Of a DNA stretch of 36,167 nt, positions 16,577 to 22,995 are shown piece by piece. Numbering within the stretch: the first letter of the stretch is position 1; each line of letters begins with the position of its first letter. The position numbers and the translations under genes were made by a program. Origin of the DNA: Synergistaceae bacterium. GTDB taxonomy: Bacteria > Synergistota > Synergistia > Synergistales > Aminobacteriaceae. The DNA lies in assembly GCA_012521675.1 (NCBI GenBank), contig JAAYLU010000115.1, positions 1-36,167 of the forward strand. The letters are read 5' to 3'. The notes beneath the pieces are model-generated. The model worked only from the letters and a program-made list of their open reading frames with translations, was not told where the DNA came from and searched no databases.

Positions 16577-16768
16577 GTGACGACTGTCGTTCGAAGAGAA
16601 AATGAATCCCTTGACGATGCGCTGAGGCGATTCAAGAGGGAAGTGTCCAAGGTGGGAACCCTTCGAGAGGTTCGCAAGAGGGAGCACTACGAGAAACCCA
16701 GCGAAGCCAAGAAGACAAAGAGGGCCGAGGCCGCCAGGAAGAGACGGGGGAAGGGCAGGAGAAGATAG
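16577..16768 (+). CDS. rpsU: Small ribosomal subunit protein S21 (bS21)
   Basis: 63 residues, with GTG 16577 as start ([19 protein letters not shown]); the in-frame ATG at 16571 is too close to the purine-rich ribosome binding site. It shows the S21 core [19 protein letters not shown] and a very basic C-terminus. S21 sits near the 3' end of 16S rRNA and aids initiation. It is followed by a terminator and belongs to the transcript starting at the HIT promoter. Confidence 0.96.
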   Translation: MTTVVRRENESLDDALRRFKREVSKVGTLREVRKREHYEKPSEAKKTKRAEAARKRRGKGRRR

Positions 16769-16837
16769 AGGAGCCCATGTTTCGACCCCTGTCGCCGAAG
16801 GCGGGCAGGGACAAGGCTCGATGGGCGTTCTTTCTAG

Positions 16838-16864
16838 AAAAAAGCCGGGGAGACCCGGTTTTTT
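16838..16864. terminator. Intrinsic terminator after rpsU, abutting the nrdR ribosome binding site
   Basis: CCGGG (16845-16849), GAGA loop, CCCGG (16854-16858), flanked by six A residues before and six T residues after, with a further T-run after CA. GGAGGT of nrdR begins at 16872. The symmetric A and T runs would allow function on either strand. Confidence 0.85.
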
Positions 16865-16883
16865 CATTTTTGGAGGTGGTCGT

Positions 16884-17375
16884 GTGAGATGCCCGGTTTG
16901 CAGTGCTCTGGAGACCAGGGTGCTTGAGACAAGGACCGCGGACGAGGGCAGGGTCGTCAGGCGCAGGAGAGTGTGCCCGGACTGCGGAACCAGGTTCACC
17001 ACTTACGAGAAGACAGAGTACAGAAGGCATCTGCGGGTGATTAAGAAGGACGGTACCAGGGAGGCCTTCGACAGGGACAAGATAATCAGGGGGCTTGTGA
17101 AGGCCTGCGAGAAGCTGCCTGTGCCGCTGGAGCAGATCGAGGAGCTGGCCTCCGGGATCGAGACCGAACTGAACGCGGACGGATACGGCGAGGTACCGGT
17201 CGATCTTATCGGGCAGAAGGTGATGGACGGCCTGAAGAGGATGAACAAGGTGGCCTACGTCCGCTTCGCCTCCGTATACAGGGAGTTCACCGACCTAGAG
17301 ACCTTTCAGCACGAGATAGCCCGCCTGATCAGCGAGAAGGACTCCAGGGAAGGAGCGGAGAACGACGAGGAGTGA
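16884..17375 (+). CDS. nrdR: Transcriptional repressor NrdR
   Basis: 163 residues from GTG 16884, six bases after GGAGGT; the longer frame runs back through the terminator and is not real. The N-terminal zinc ribbon has CPVC (3-6) and CPDC (31-34) with GTRFTTYE. An ATP-cone domain follows (VIKKDGTREAFDRDKIIRGL, and the later KVAYVRFASVYREF). NrdR senses ATP/dATP and represses ribonucleotide reductase genes, none of which are in this window. No promoter is visible between the preceding terminator and its start. Confidence 0.97.
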   Translation: MRCPVCSALETRVLETRTADEGRVVRRRRVCPDCGTRFTTYEKTEYRRHLRVIKKDGTREAFDRDKIIRGLVKACEKLPVPLEQIEELASGIETELNADGYGEVPVDLIGQKVMDGLKRMNKVAYVRFASVYREFTDLETFQHEIARLISEKDSREGAENDEE

Positions 17376-17464
17376 CACGCCGCGGCCGTGCCGTCGAAAT
17401 TTTGTCGAACAGGCAACGGCGCTGAAAAGGGAAAAATGCCCTTCCAGAAACCGGCGTTCTTGTG

Positions 17465-17470
17465 TATAAT
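17465..17470 (+). promoter_or_regulatory. -10 of the liv operon promoter
   Basis: A perfect TATAAT (17465-17470) lies 40 bases before the livK ATG. The -35 (TTCCAG at 17442-17447) is weak. A GAGGAGGGAA ribosome binding site follows. Confidence 0.55.
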
Positions 17471-17510
17471 CCGACTTGTAGCATATTCCACATTCTGAGG
17501 AGGGAACTGT

Positions 17511-18644
17511 ATGAAGCTTCGTAATGTACTTCTCGCTGCGCTGTTGGTTTTTGTCGTGGCCGGAGCGGCGGTGGCCGCCGAGCCGATCAAGATCGGCGTC
17601 TTTCTTCCGCTGACGGGAAGAGTGGCCTTCGGAGGCCAGCTGGAGCTCGAGGGAGTGGAGATGGCTCACAAGGAGGTCCCCGAGGTTCTCGGAAGGCCCG
17701 TGGAGCTGTTCGTGGTGGACAACAAGACGGACAAGGTCGAGTCCGCGAACGCGGTCAAGCGCCTTATAGAGCATGACAACGTCGTCGCGGTCATTGGCTC
17801 CTATGGTTCGTCCCACGCCATAGCGGGCGGAGAGGTGGCCGAGGCGGCCAAGATCCCGATGATGGGCACCTCCTGCACGAGCCCGCTCGTGACCATGGGC
17901 AAGGAGTACGTCTTCAGAGCGTGCTTCATCGACCCGTTCCAGGGCGCGGCGGCAGCCACCTACGCTCGCAACAAACTCGGCATCAAGAAGGCCGCCATCC
18001 TCATCGACGTGGCCAACGACTACTGCGTGGGCCTCGCGAACTTCTTCAAGCAGTCCTTCTTGAAGCTGGACGGCGAGGTGGTCTCCGAGCTCATGTACAA
18101 CTCCGGCGACCAGGACTTCACCGCCCAGCTCACCGAGATCATCAGCAAGGAGCCCGACCTTCTGTACATCCCCGCCGACTTCGCGGAGGGCGCCATCATC
18201 ATGAAGCAGGCCAGGGAGCTGGGGGCTGAGTTCCAGATCATGGGCGGAGACGCCATGGACAACCCCGAGATAGTCAGCATAGGCGGAGAGGCCGTCGAGG
18301 GCTTCATCCACACCACCTTCTCGTACGACCCCTCGATGGAGGACATGAGCGAGATCGCCAGGACCTTCACCGAGAACTGGTCGAAGCTGCATCCGGACAA
18401 GGAGCCCAACGTCAACGCGGCTCTGGGCTACGACTCCTACATGCTGGTGGTCAACGCCATAGAGCAGGCCGGCAGTGCCGAGCCGGATGCCATCAGGGAC
18501 GCCCTCGCGGCGACGAAGGACTTCCCCGGAGTTACAGGATCCAAGACGATCAACGAGACCCACGACGCCGAGGGCCCGGTGGGAGTGGTCCAGATCAAGG
18601 GCGGCAAGAAGCTGTTCATTGATATCGTTGAGCCTGTTCTCTAG
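17511..18644 (+). CDS. livK: Amino-acid ABC transporter substrate-binding protein (LivK type)
   Basis: A 377-residue exported protein. The signal peptide (residues 1-22) has KLR, then a hydrophobic core ending in AVA before AEPIKIGVF, so signal peptidase I cleavage is expected and no lipobox is seen; a periplasm, hence two membranes, is implied. The two-lobed periplasmic-binding fold is marked by FLPLTGRVAFGG, VIGSYGSSHAIA, GTSCTSPLV and YDSYMLVVNAIEQAG. It captures branched-chain or other amino acids for LivHMGF. It is separated from livH by two hairpins, which probably leaves it in molar excess. Confidence 0.95.
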   Translation: MKLRNVLLAALLVFVVAGAAVAAEPIKIGVFLPLTGRVAFGGQLELEGVEMAHKEVPEVLGRPVELFVVDNKTDKVESANAVKRLIEHDNVVAVIGSYGSSHAIAGGEVAEAAKIPMMGTSCTSPLVTMGKEYVFRACFIDPFQGAAAATYARNKLGIKKAAILIDVANDYCVGLANFFKQSFLKLDGEVVSELMYNSGDQDFTAQLTEIISKEPDLLYIPADFAEGAIIMKQARELGAEFQIMGGDAMDNPEIVSIGGEAVEGFIHTTFSYDPSMEDMSEIARTFTENWSKLHPDKEPNVNAALGYDSYMLVVNAIEQAGSAEPDAIRDALAATKDFPGVTGSKTINETHDAEGPVGVVQIKGGKKLFIDIVEPVL

Positions 18645-18658
18645 GGAGGATCTCCGGC

Positions 18659-18686
18659 TTATTTCCGCCCTTGCGGGCGGAAATAA
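18659..18686 (+). repeat. Perfect inverted repeat after livK (mRNA-stabilising hairpin)
   Basis: A 12-bp perfect stem, TTATTTCCGCCC (18659-18670) with GGGCGGAAATAA (18675-18686), and a TTGC loop. It has no T tail, so by itself it is not a classic terminator; it could protect the livK message from 3' exonucleases. Confidence 0.8.
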
Positions 18687-18703
18687 CTAATGCGCCAACA
18701 AAA

Positions 18704-18742
18704 GGAGGGCGGAGGTTCCAGCCTCCTCCCTCCATTTTCTTC
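18704..18742 (+). terminator. Partial terminator between livK and livH
   Basis: GGAGGGCGGAGG (18704-18715) pairs with CCTCCTCCCTCC (18722-18733) with one mismatch, and ATTTTCTTC follows. Read-through would be needed for livHMGF, since no promoter is seen before livH. Confidence 0.7.
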
Positions 18743-18762
18743 GTGATCAAGGGGGATCTTTT

Positions 18763-19656
18763 ATGAGCGGTAGCATGTTTGTTCAGCACCTCTTCAACGC
18801 CGTCACGCTCGGCTCTCTTTACGGTCTCATCGCCATCGGATACACGATGGTCTACGGAATTCTACGCCTCATCAACTTCGCCCACGGAGAGATCTTCATG
18901 CTGGGGGCCTACTTCGTCTTCTTCGGAATCAGCCTGTTTAAACTGCCCTGGGGCATCGCTGTCATCGGCGCAATAGCGGCCTCGTCGCTATGCGGAATTT
19001 TCGTCGACAAGGTTGCCTACAAGCCGCTGAGGGCCGCGCCGAGGATATCAGCGCTGATCAGCGCGATAGGCGTCTCCTTTCTGATCCAGAACTTGGCCAT
19101 CGTGGTCTTCGGTGGCATACCCAGGCCTGTTTATAGGCCCGACTGGCTGGTCGAGGTTATCATAATCGGCGAGATCAGGCTGGTTCCTCTTGCCATCATT
19201 GTCCCGGTCGTGACCCTTGCCCTGGTCATTGGGCTGCTCTGGATAGTCTACAGGACCAAGCCGGGCCTGGCGATGAGGGCCATATCCAAGGACATCGAGA
19301 CCACCAGGCTCATGGGCGTCTCCGTTAACAAGATAATCGCCTTCACCTTCGGCCTCGGCTCGGCGCTCGCGGCGGCCTCCGGCATCATGTGGGCGCTGCG
19401 CTACCCGCAGATACAGCCCTTCATGGGGCTGGTACCGGGGCTCAAGGCCTTTATAGCGGCTGTCTTCGGAGGAATAGGATCCATCCACGGCGCTGTGATT
19501 GGCGGCTTGATCCTCGGCATTATCGAGATAATGGCAGTCGCCTTCTTCCCCCAGCTCTCCGGATATCGCGATGCATTCGCATTCGTGCTTCTCATCATCA
19601 TCCTCCTCTTTAAGCCAACCGGGCTGATGGGAGAGAAACTGGAGGACAAGATATGA
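18763..19656 (+). CDS. livH: Branched-chain amino-acid ABC transporter permease LivH
   Basis: 297 residues, ATG 18763 after GGGGGAT. An inner-membrane permease with about eight hydrophobic segments and family motifs GSLYGLIAIGYTMVYGILRLINFAHGEIF near the N-terminus (residues 16-45) and FGGIGSIHGAVIGGLILG near the C-terminus. It pairs with LivM to form the channel. Its stop overlaps the livM start by ATGA. Confidence 0.96.
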   Translation: MSGSMFVQHLFNAVTLGSLYGLIAIGYTMVYGILRLINFAHGEIFMLGAYFVFFGISLFKLPWGIAVIGAIAASSLCGIFVDKVAYKPLRAAPRISALISAIGVSFLIQNLAIVVFGGIPRPVYRPDWLVEVIIIGEIRLVPLAIIVPVVTLALVIGLLWIVYRTKPGLAMRAISKDIETTRLMGVSVNKIIAFTFGLGSALAAASGIMWALRYPQIQPFMGLVPGLKAFIAAVFGGIGSIHGAVIGGLILGIIEIMAVAFFPQLSGYRDAFAFVLLIIILLFKPTGLMGEKLEDKI

Positions 19657-20720
19657 ACACGAGAGCTCGCAACTTGACTCTGAACGTCCTTGTCATAGCG
19701 GGGTTCGCAGCTTTCCTCCACTGGGCGCACACCAGTTTCGACGGGTACAAGATCCAGGTTCTCAACCTTATCGCGGTCAACGCCATCCTGGCCCTAAGCC
19801 TGAACCTGATATACGGCTTCACGGGGATGTTCTCGCTCGGCCACGCGGGCTTCATGGCGCTGGGCGGATACACCTGCGCCATCCTCATCCTGCCCGCCGC
19901 ACAGAAGCAGATGATGTGGATAATCGAGCCCCTCATCTGGCCCCTGTCGGTCATGAACGCGCCCTTCTTCGTCGCGGTCCTGGCCGGGGGACTGGTGGCG
20001 GCCTTTTTCGCGCTGCTCATCGCCATACCGGTGTTGCGTCTCGGGGGAGACTACCTCGGGATTGCGACGCTGGGCTTCTCGGAGATCATAAGGGTCGTTC
20101 TGACCAACCTGAACTTCATCACCAACGGCGCCCTCGGGATCAAGGGAATCCCCTCGCACGCCAATCTCTGGTGGAATTACGGCTGGCTCCTGCTGACGAC
20201 CCTGTTCATAGTGAGACTGATCAACAGCAACTTCGGCAACGTCCTCAAGGCGATACGGGACGACGAGATAGCCGCGAAGAACATGGGGATAAACACCTTC
20301 TTCTACAGGGTGCTCTCCTTCACCATCGGCGCCTTTTTCGCGGGCGTGGGCGGCGCGCTGCTGGGCAGCCTGATCACCACGATCGACCCGATGATGTTCC
20401 GCTTTGTTCTCACGTTCAACATACTGATGATCACCGTCACCGGTGGCCTCGGCTCTATCTCCGGCAGCATAATCGGCAGCGTGGTCATCACGACGTTGCT
20501 CGAGTGGCTGCGTATCGTCGAGAGCCCGATGAAGATCGGAAGCCTCGTGATACCCGGAGTCCCCGGCATGAGAATGGTGATCTTCTCCCTTGCTCTGATC
20601 CTGATAATACTCTTCAGGCGCGAGGGCATCATGGGGATGAGGGAGCTGTCGTGGGACATGCTCTTCTCGCGCGGAAAGAGCGCCCGGAGACAGGACGACA
20701 AGGGAGGGGAGACGAGATGA
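19653..20720 (+). CDS. livM: Branched-chain amino-acid ABC transporter permease LivM
   Basis: 355 residues, starting in the ATGA overlap with livH behind GGAGG. The second permease has NLIYGFTGMFSLGHAGFMALGGY, LRLGGDYLGIATLGFSEI, AIRDDEIAAKNMGIN and GGLGSISGSIIGS, all typical LivM segments. The C-terminal tail is charged and cytoplasmic. It is translationally coupled to livH and livG. Confidence 0.96.
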   Translation: MNTRARNLTLNVLVIAGFAAFLHWAHTSFDGYKIQVLNLIAVNAILALSLNLIYGFTGMFSLGHAGFMALGGYTCAILILPAAQKQMMWIIEPLIWPLSVMNAPFFVAVLAGGLVAAFFALLIAIPVLRLGGDYLGIATLGFSEIIRVVLTNLNFITNGALGIKGIPSHANLWWNYGWLLLTTLFIVRLINSNFGNVLKAIRDDEIAAKNMGINTFFYRVLSFTIGAFFAGVGGALLGSLITTIDPMMFRFVLTFNILMITVTGGLGSISGSIIGSVVITTLLEWLRIVESPMKIGSLVIPGVPGMRMVIFSLALILIILFRREGIMGMRELSWDMLFSRGKSARRQDDKGGETR

Positions 20721-21508
20721 CGGCTGCGCCGATTCTGAAACTCGACGATCTCACCATGCGGTTCGGCGGTCTCGCCGCTGTGAGCGATCTCTCGCTGGAG
20801 GTCCCGAGGGACTCGATCGTGGGCATGATAGGCCCCAACGGAGCGGGCAAGACGACCGTGTTCAACATGGTCACCGGCTTCTACCGGCCGACGCGGGGGA
20901 GAGTCCTGTTCGACGGGGATGATATAACCGGAATGCATCCGCACATGATCTGCCGCGCCGGAATATCGAGGACATTCCAGAACATCCGCCTCTTCTACAA
21001 CGAGACGGTGCTGGAGAACGTCATGATAGGCTGCCACGTGCGCCGAAAGTCGAAGTGGTGGTCCGCGCCCCTCGGGCTTCCCTCCTTCAGGGAGGAGGAG
21101 AAAGCCATCAGGGAGAAGTCCATGGATCTGTTGGGATCCGTCGGACTGGCCGACTACGCGGACGAGAGGTCTGGATCGCTTCCCTACGGCGCCCAGCGAA
21201 GGCTGGAGATAGCCAGGGCCCTGGCCACGGATCCCAAGTTCCTCCTCCTGGACGAGCCGGCGGCGGGGATGAACCCGCAGGAATCCCAGGAGCTGATGGC
21301 CTTCATAAAGGACGTGCGGAAGCGCTTCGACCTGACGATCTTGCTGATCGAGCACGACATGAGGGTCGTTATGGGCGTGTGCGAGTACATCTGGGTGCTC
21401 GACTACGGATTGATGATCGCCGAGGGGAATCCCGAGGCCATCCAGTCGAACCAGAAGGTGATAGTCGCCTACCTTGGGGAGGAGTACGTGAAATATGCTG
21501 AGAGTTGA
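20717..21508 (+). CDS. livG: Branched-chain amino-acid ABC transporter ATPase LivG
   Basis: 263 residues from ATG 20717 (ATGA overlap with livM, GGGAGGGGAG upstream). Walker A is GPNGAGKT with Lys45, the signature region reads LPYGAQRRLE rather than LSGGQ as usual for LivG, Walker B is LLLDEPAAGMNP, and the switch is IEHDM. It powers transport through LivHM as a dimer with LivF. Confidence 0.97.
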   Translation: MTAAPILKLDDLTMRFGGLAAVSDLSLEVPRDSIVGMIGPNGAGKTTVFNMVTGFYRPTRGRVLFDGDDITGMHPHMICRAGISRTFQNIRLFYNETVLENVMIGCHVRRKSKWWSAPLGLPSFREEEKAIREKSMDLLGSVGLADYADERSGSLPYGAQRRLEIARALATDPKFLLLDEPAAGMNPQESQELMAFIKDVRKRFDLTILLIEHDMRVVMGVCEYIWVLDYGLMIAEGNPEAIQSNQKVIVAYLGEEYVKYAES

Positions 21509-22217
21509 AGACCTGAACGTTTACTACGGCGCGATCCACGCCGTCAAGGGCATAGACATTCATATCCCCGAGGGGAGCATAGTGACTCTGATCGGTGCGA
21601 ACGGCGCTGGGAAGAGCAGCACGATACGGGCGATATCCGGGCTCATCAGGAACCTAAAGGGGAGGATCCTCTACACTCCGTCCAAGGGGGCGGAGCAGGT
21701 GAATTTGGCCGGCAAGCCCCCGGAGGACATGGTCAAGCTCGGTGTCGCGATGAGCCCCGAGGGGCGACGGATACTGCCCCACCTTACGGTGGAGGAGAAC
21801 CTCCAGCTTGGTGCCTTCACTCGCGACGATAAAGAGGGGATAGAGAGGGACATAGACAGGGTCTACTCTCTCTTTCCGCGCCTGAAGGAGCGCTCCTGGC
21901 AGAAGGGAGGGACCCTGTCCGGCGGGGAGCAGCAGATGCTCGCCGTTGGCCGGGCGCTGATGTGCGAACCGAAGCTCGTCATGCTGGACGAGCCCTCCTT
22001 GGGGCTCGCCCCGATCCTGGTCAAGGAGGTTTTCGACATAATCAGGGAGATCAACTCGATCGGCAAGACGGTCCTCTTGGTAGAGCAGAACGCCTTCGCC
22101 GCCCTGAAGATAGCCTCCTACGCCTACATCCTGGAGGTGGGGCGAATCGTCCTCGAGGGCAAGGGGGAGGATCTGCTCAAGGATCCGCGTGTGAAGGAGG
22201 CCTACCTGGGCGGTTAG
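21495..22217 (+). CDS. livF: Branched-chain amino-acid ABC transporter ATPase LivF
   Basis: 240 residues from ATG 21495, overlapping livG by 14 bases. Walker A is GANGAGKSS (Lys40), the signature is LSGGEQQMLAVGRAL, Walker B is VMLDEPSLGLAP, and the switch is VEQNAF. It is the last gene of the liv operon and is followed by a short terminator. Confidence 0.97.
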   Translation: MLRVEDLNVYYGAIHAVKGIDIHIPEGSIVTLIGANGAGKSSTIRAISGLIRNLKGRILYTPSKGAEQVNLAGKPPEDMVKLGVAMSPEGRRILPHLTVEENLQLGAFTRDDKEGIERDIDRVYSLFPRLKERSWQKGGTLSGGEQQMLAVGRALMCEPKLVMLDEPSLGLAPILVKEVFDIIREINSIGKTVLLVEQNAFAALKIASYAYILEVGRIVLEGKGEDLLKDPRVKEAYLGG

Positions 22218-22236
22218 CAGGGCCTCCGTCGGTATG

Positions 22237-22258
22237 CCGAACGCAGTTCGGGGTTTTT
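22237..22258 (+). terminator. Intrinsic terminator after livF
   Basis: CCGAAC (22237-22242), GCA loop, GTTCGG (22246-22251), then GGTTTTT. The stem is short but perfect. The start of pgsA is 22 bases further on, with no clear promoter between. Confidence 0.65.
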
Positions 22259-22280
22259 CTAAACAAGGGGGAACATTCTC

Positions 22281-22850
22281 GTGGGGAATAAGGTGTGGAA
22301 CATTCCGAATACGCTTAGTCTCCTCAGGGTCTTTCTGGCGCCTCTTGTCCTGATATTCCTGACGTTCAAGTTCACCTACCCTGTCTACAGGGTCGAAGAA
22401 CTCGGAATACGCGTGACGTTCGGAGATGTCGTCGCGGGCGCAGTGTTCATACTGGCCGCCCTCACGGACACGGCGGACGGCTACATCGCCCGCAAGAAGG
22501 GCATGGTGACCAATCTCGGCAAGTTCATCGATCCGCTGGCGGACAAGATACTCGTCATGGCCGCCCTGATAGCGCTGGTCGAGCTGCACAGGATCCCCGC
22601 CTGGATAGCCGTGGTCATCCTCTCAAGGGAGATGATAGTGACGGGGGTGCGGATGGTCGCTGCAGCCGAGGGGATCGTGATCGCCGCCTCCAACATGGGG
22701 AAGGTGAAGACTGTGCTTCAGATAGTGGCGATTTCGATGCTGATCTTCTCCCTTCCCTTCGGCATTCACCTGATGTGGGTGGCGATGTTTTTGACCGTCT
22801 GGTCGGGGATGGACTATCTCTACAGCGCCAAGAACCTGTTCACGGAATAG
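22281..22850 (+). CDS. pgsA: CDP-diacylglycerol--glycerol-3-phosphate 3-phosphatidyltransferase
   Basis: 189 residues from GTG 22281, with a purine-rich AAGGGGGA upstream. An inner-membrane enzyme that makes phosphatidylglycerol-phosphate for anionic phospholipids. The CDP-alcohol phosphotransferase motif is complete: Asp63, Asp66, Gly67, Ala70, Arg71, Gly80, Asp84 and Asp88. The NIPNTLSLLRV opening is typical of PgsA, with several hydrophobic helices around the motif. Confidence 0.95.
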   Translation: MGNKVWNIPNTLSLLRVFLAPLVLIFLTFKFTYPVYRVEELGIRVTFGDVVAGAVFILAALTDTADGYIARKKGMVTNLGKFIDPLADKILVMAALIALVELHRIPAWIAVVILSREMIVTGVRMVAAAEGIVIAASNMGKVKTVLQIVAISMLIFSLPFGIHLMWVAMFLTVWSGMDYLYSAKNLFTE

Positions 22851-22903
22851 CTCTCCGGGCTCTTCGCCGGGCCGACCGCGAGTTGCGAGGATGCCGCCGT
22901 CTT

Positions 22904-22933
22904 TTGACTGGCGGCACCCTTCGGGCATATAAT
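22904..22933 (+). promoter_or_regulatory. Strong promoter of secA
   Basis: TTGACT (22904-22909), 18 bases, TATAAT (22928-22933). An inverted repeat, TGCCGCC (22892-22898) with GGCGGCA (22910-22916), encloses the -35 in its loop and could be an operator. Transcription would begin near 22940. Confidence 0.8.
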
Positions 22934-22948
22934 GGATTTGCGTTCAGC

Positions 22949-22979
22949 GCCGTGCGAGGCATCTGCACGGCCGATTTTT
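22949..22979 (+). terminator. Terminator-like hairpin in the secA leader
   Basis: GCCGTGC (22949-22955), 9-base loop, GCACGGC (22965-22971), then CGATTTTT. It lies between the secA promoter and the GAGGTG ribosome binding site, so it would be inside the secA 5' leader. Attenuation is inferred, not shown. Confidence 0.65.
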
Positions 22980-22995
22980 GTGTTGAGGTGACGAT

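Noticed and set aside
16785-16811. Second hairpin after rpsU (CCCTG...CAGGG)
   Set aside because: The stem has a bulge and no T tail; the better terminator follows at 16838-16864.
17380-17430. Imperfect hairpin between nrdR and livK (GCCGTGCC / GGCAACGGC)
   Set aside because: One base is bulged and no T-run follows; it could be chance in a GC-rich gap.
18661-18684. Possible Noc/ParB binding site (ATTTCC...GGAAAT)
   Set aside because: The arms match the outer part of the known Noc site, but the core is a longer GC stem with a loop, and its place after livK fits an RNA hairpin better.
22937-22990. Short leader peptide (TTG...TGA) ahead of secA
   Set aside because: It overlaps the hairpin and has no ribosome binding site or SecM-like arrest motif; any frame this short can be open by chance.
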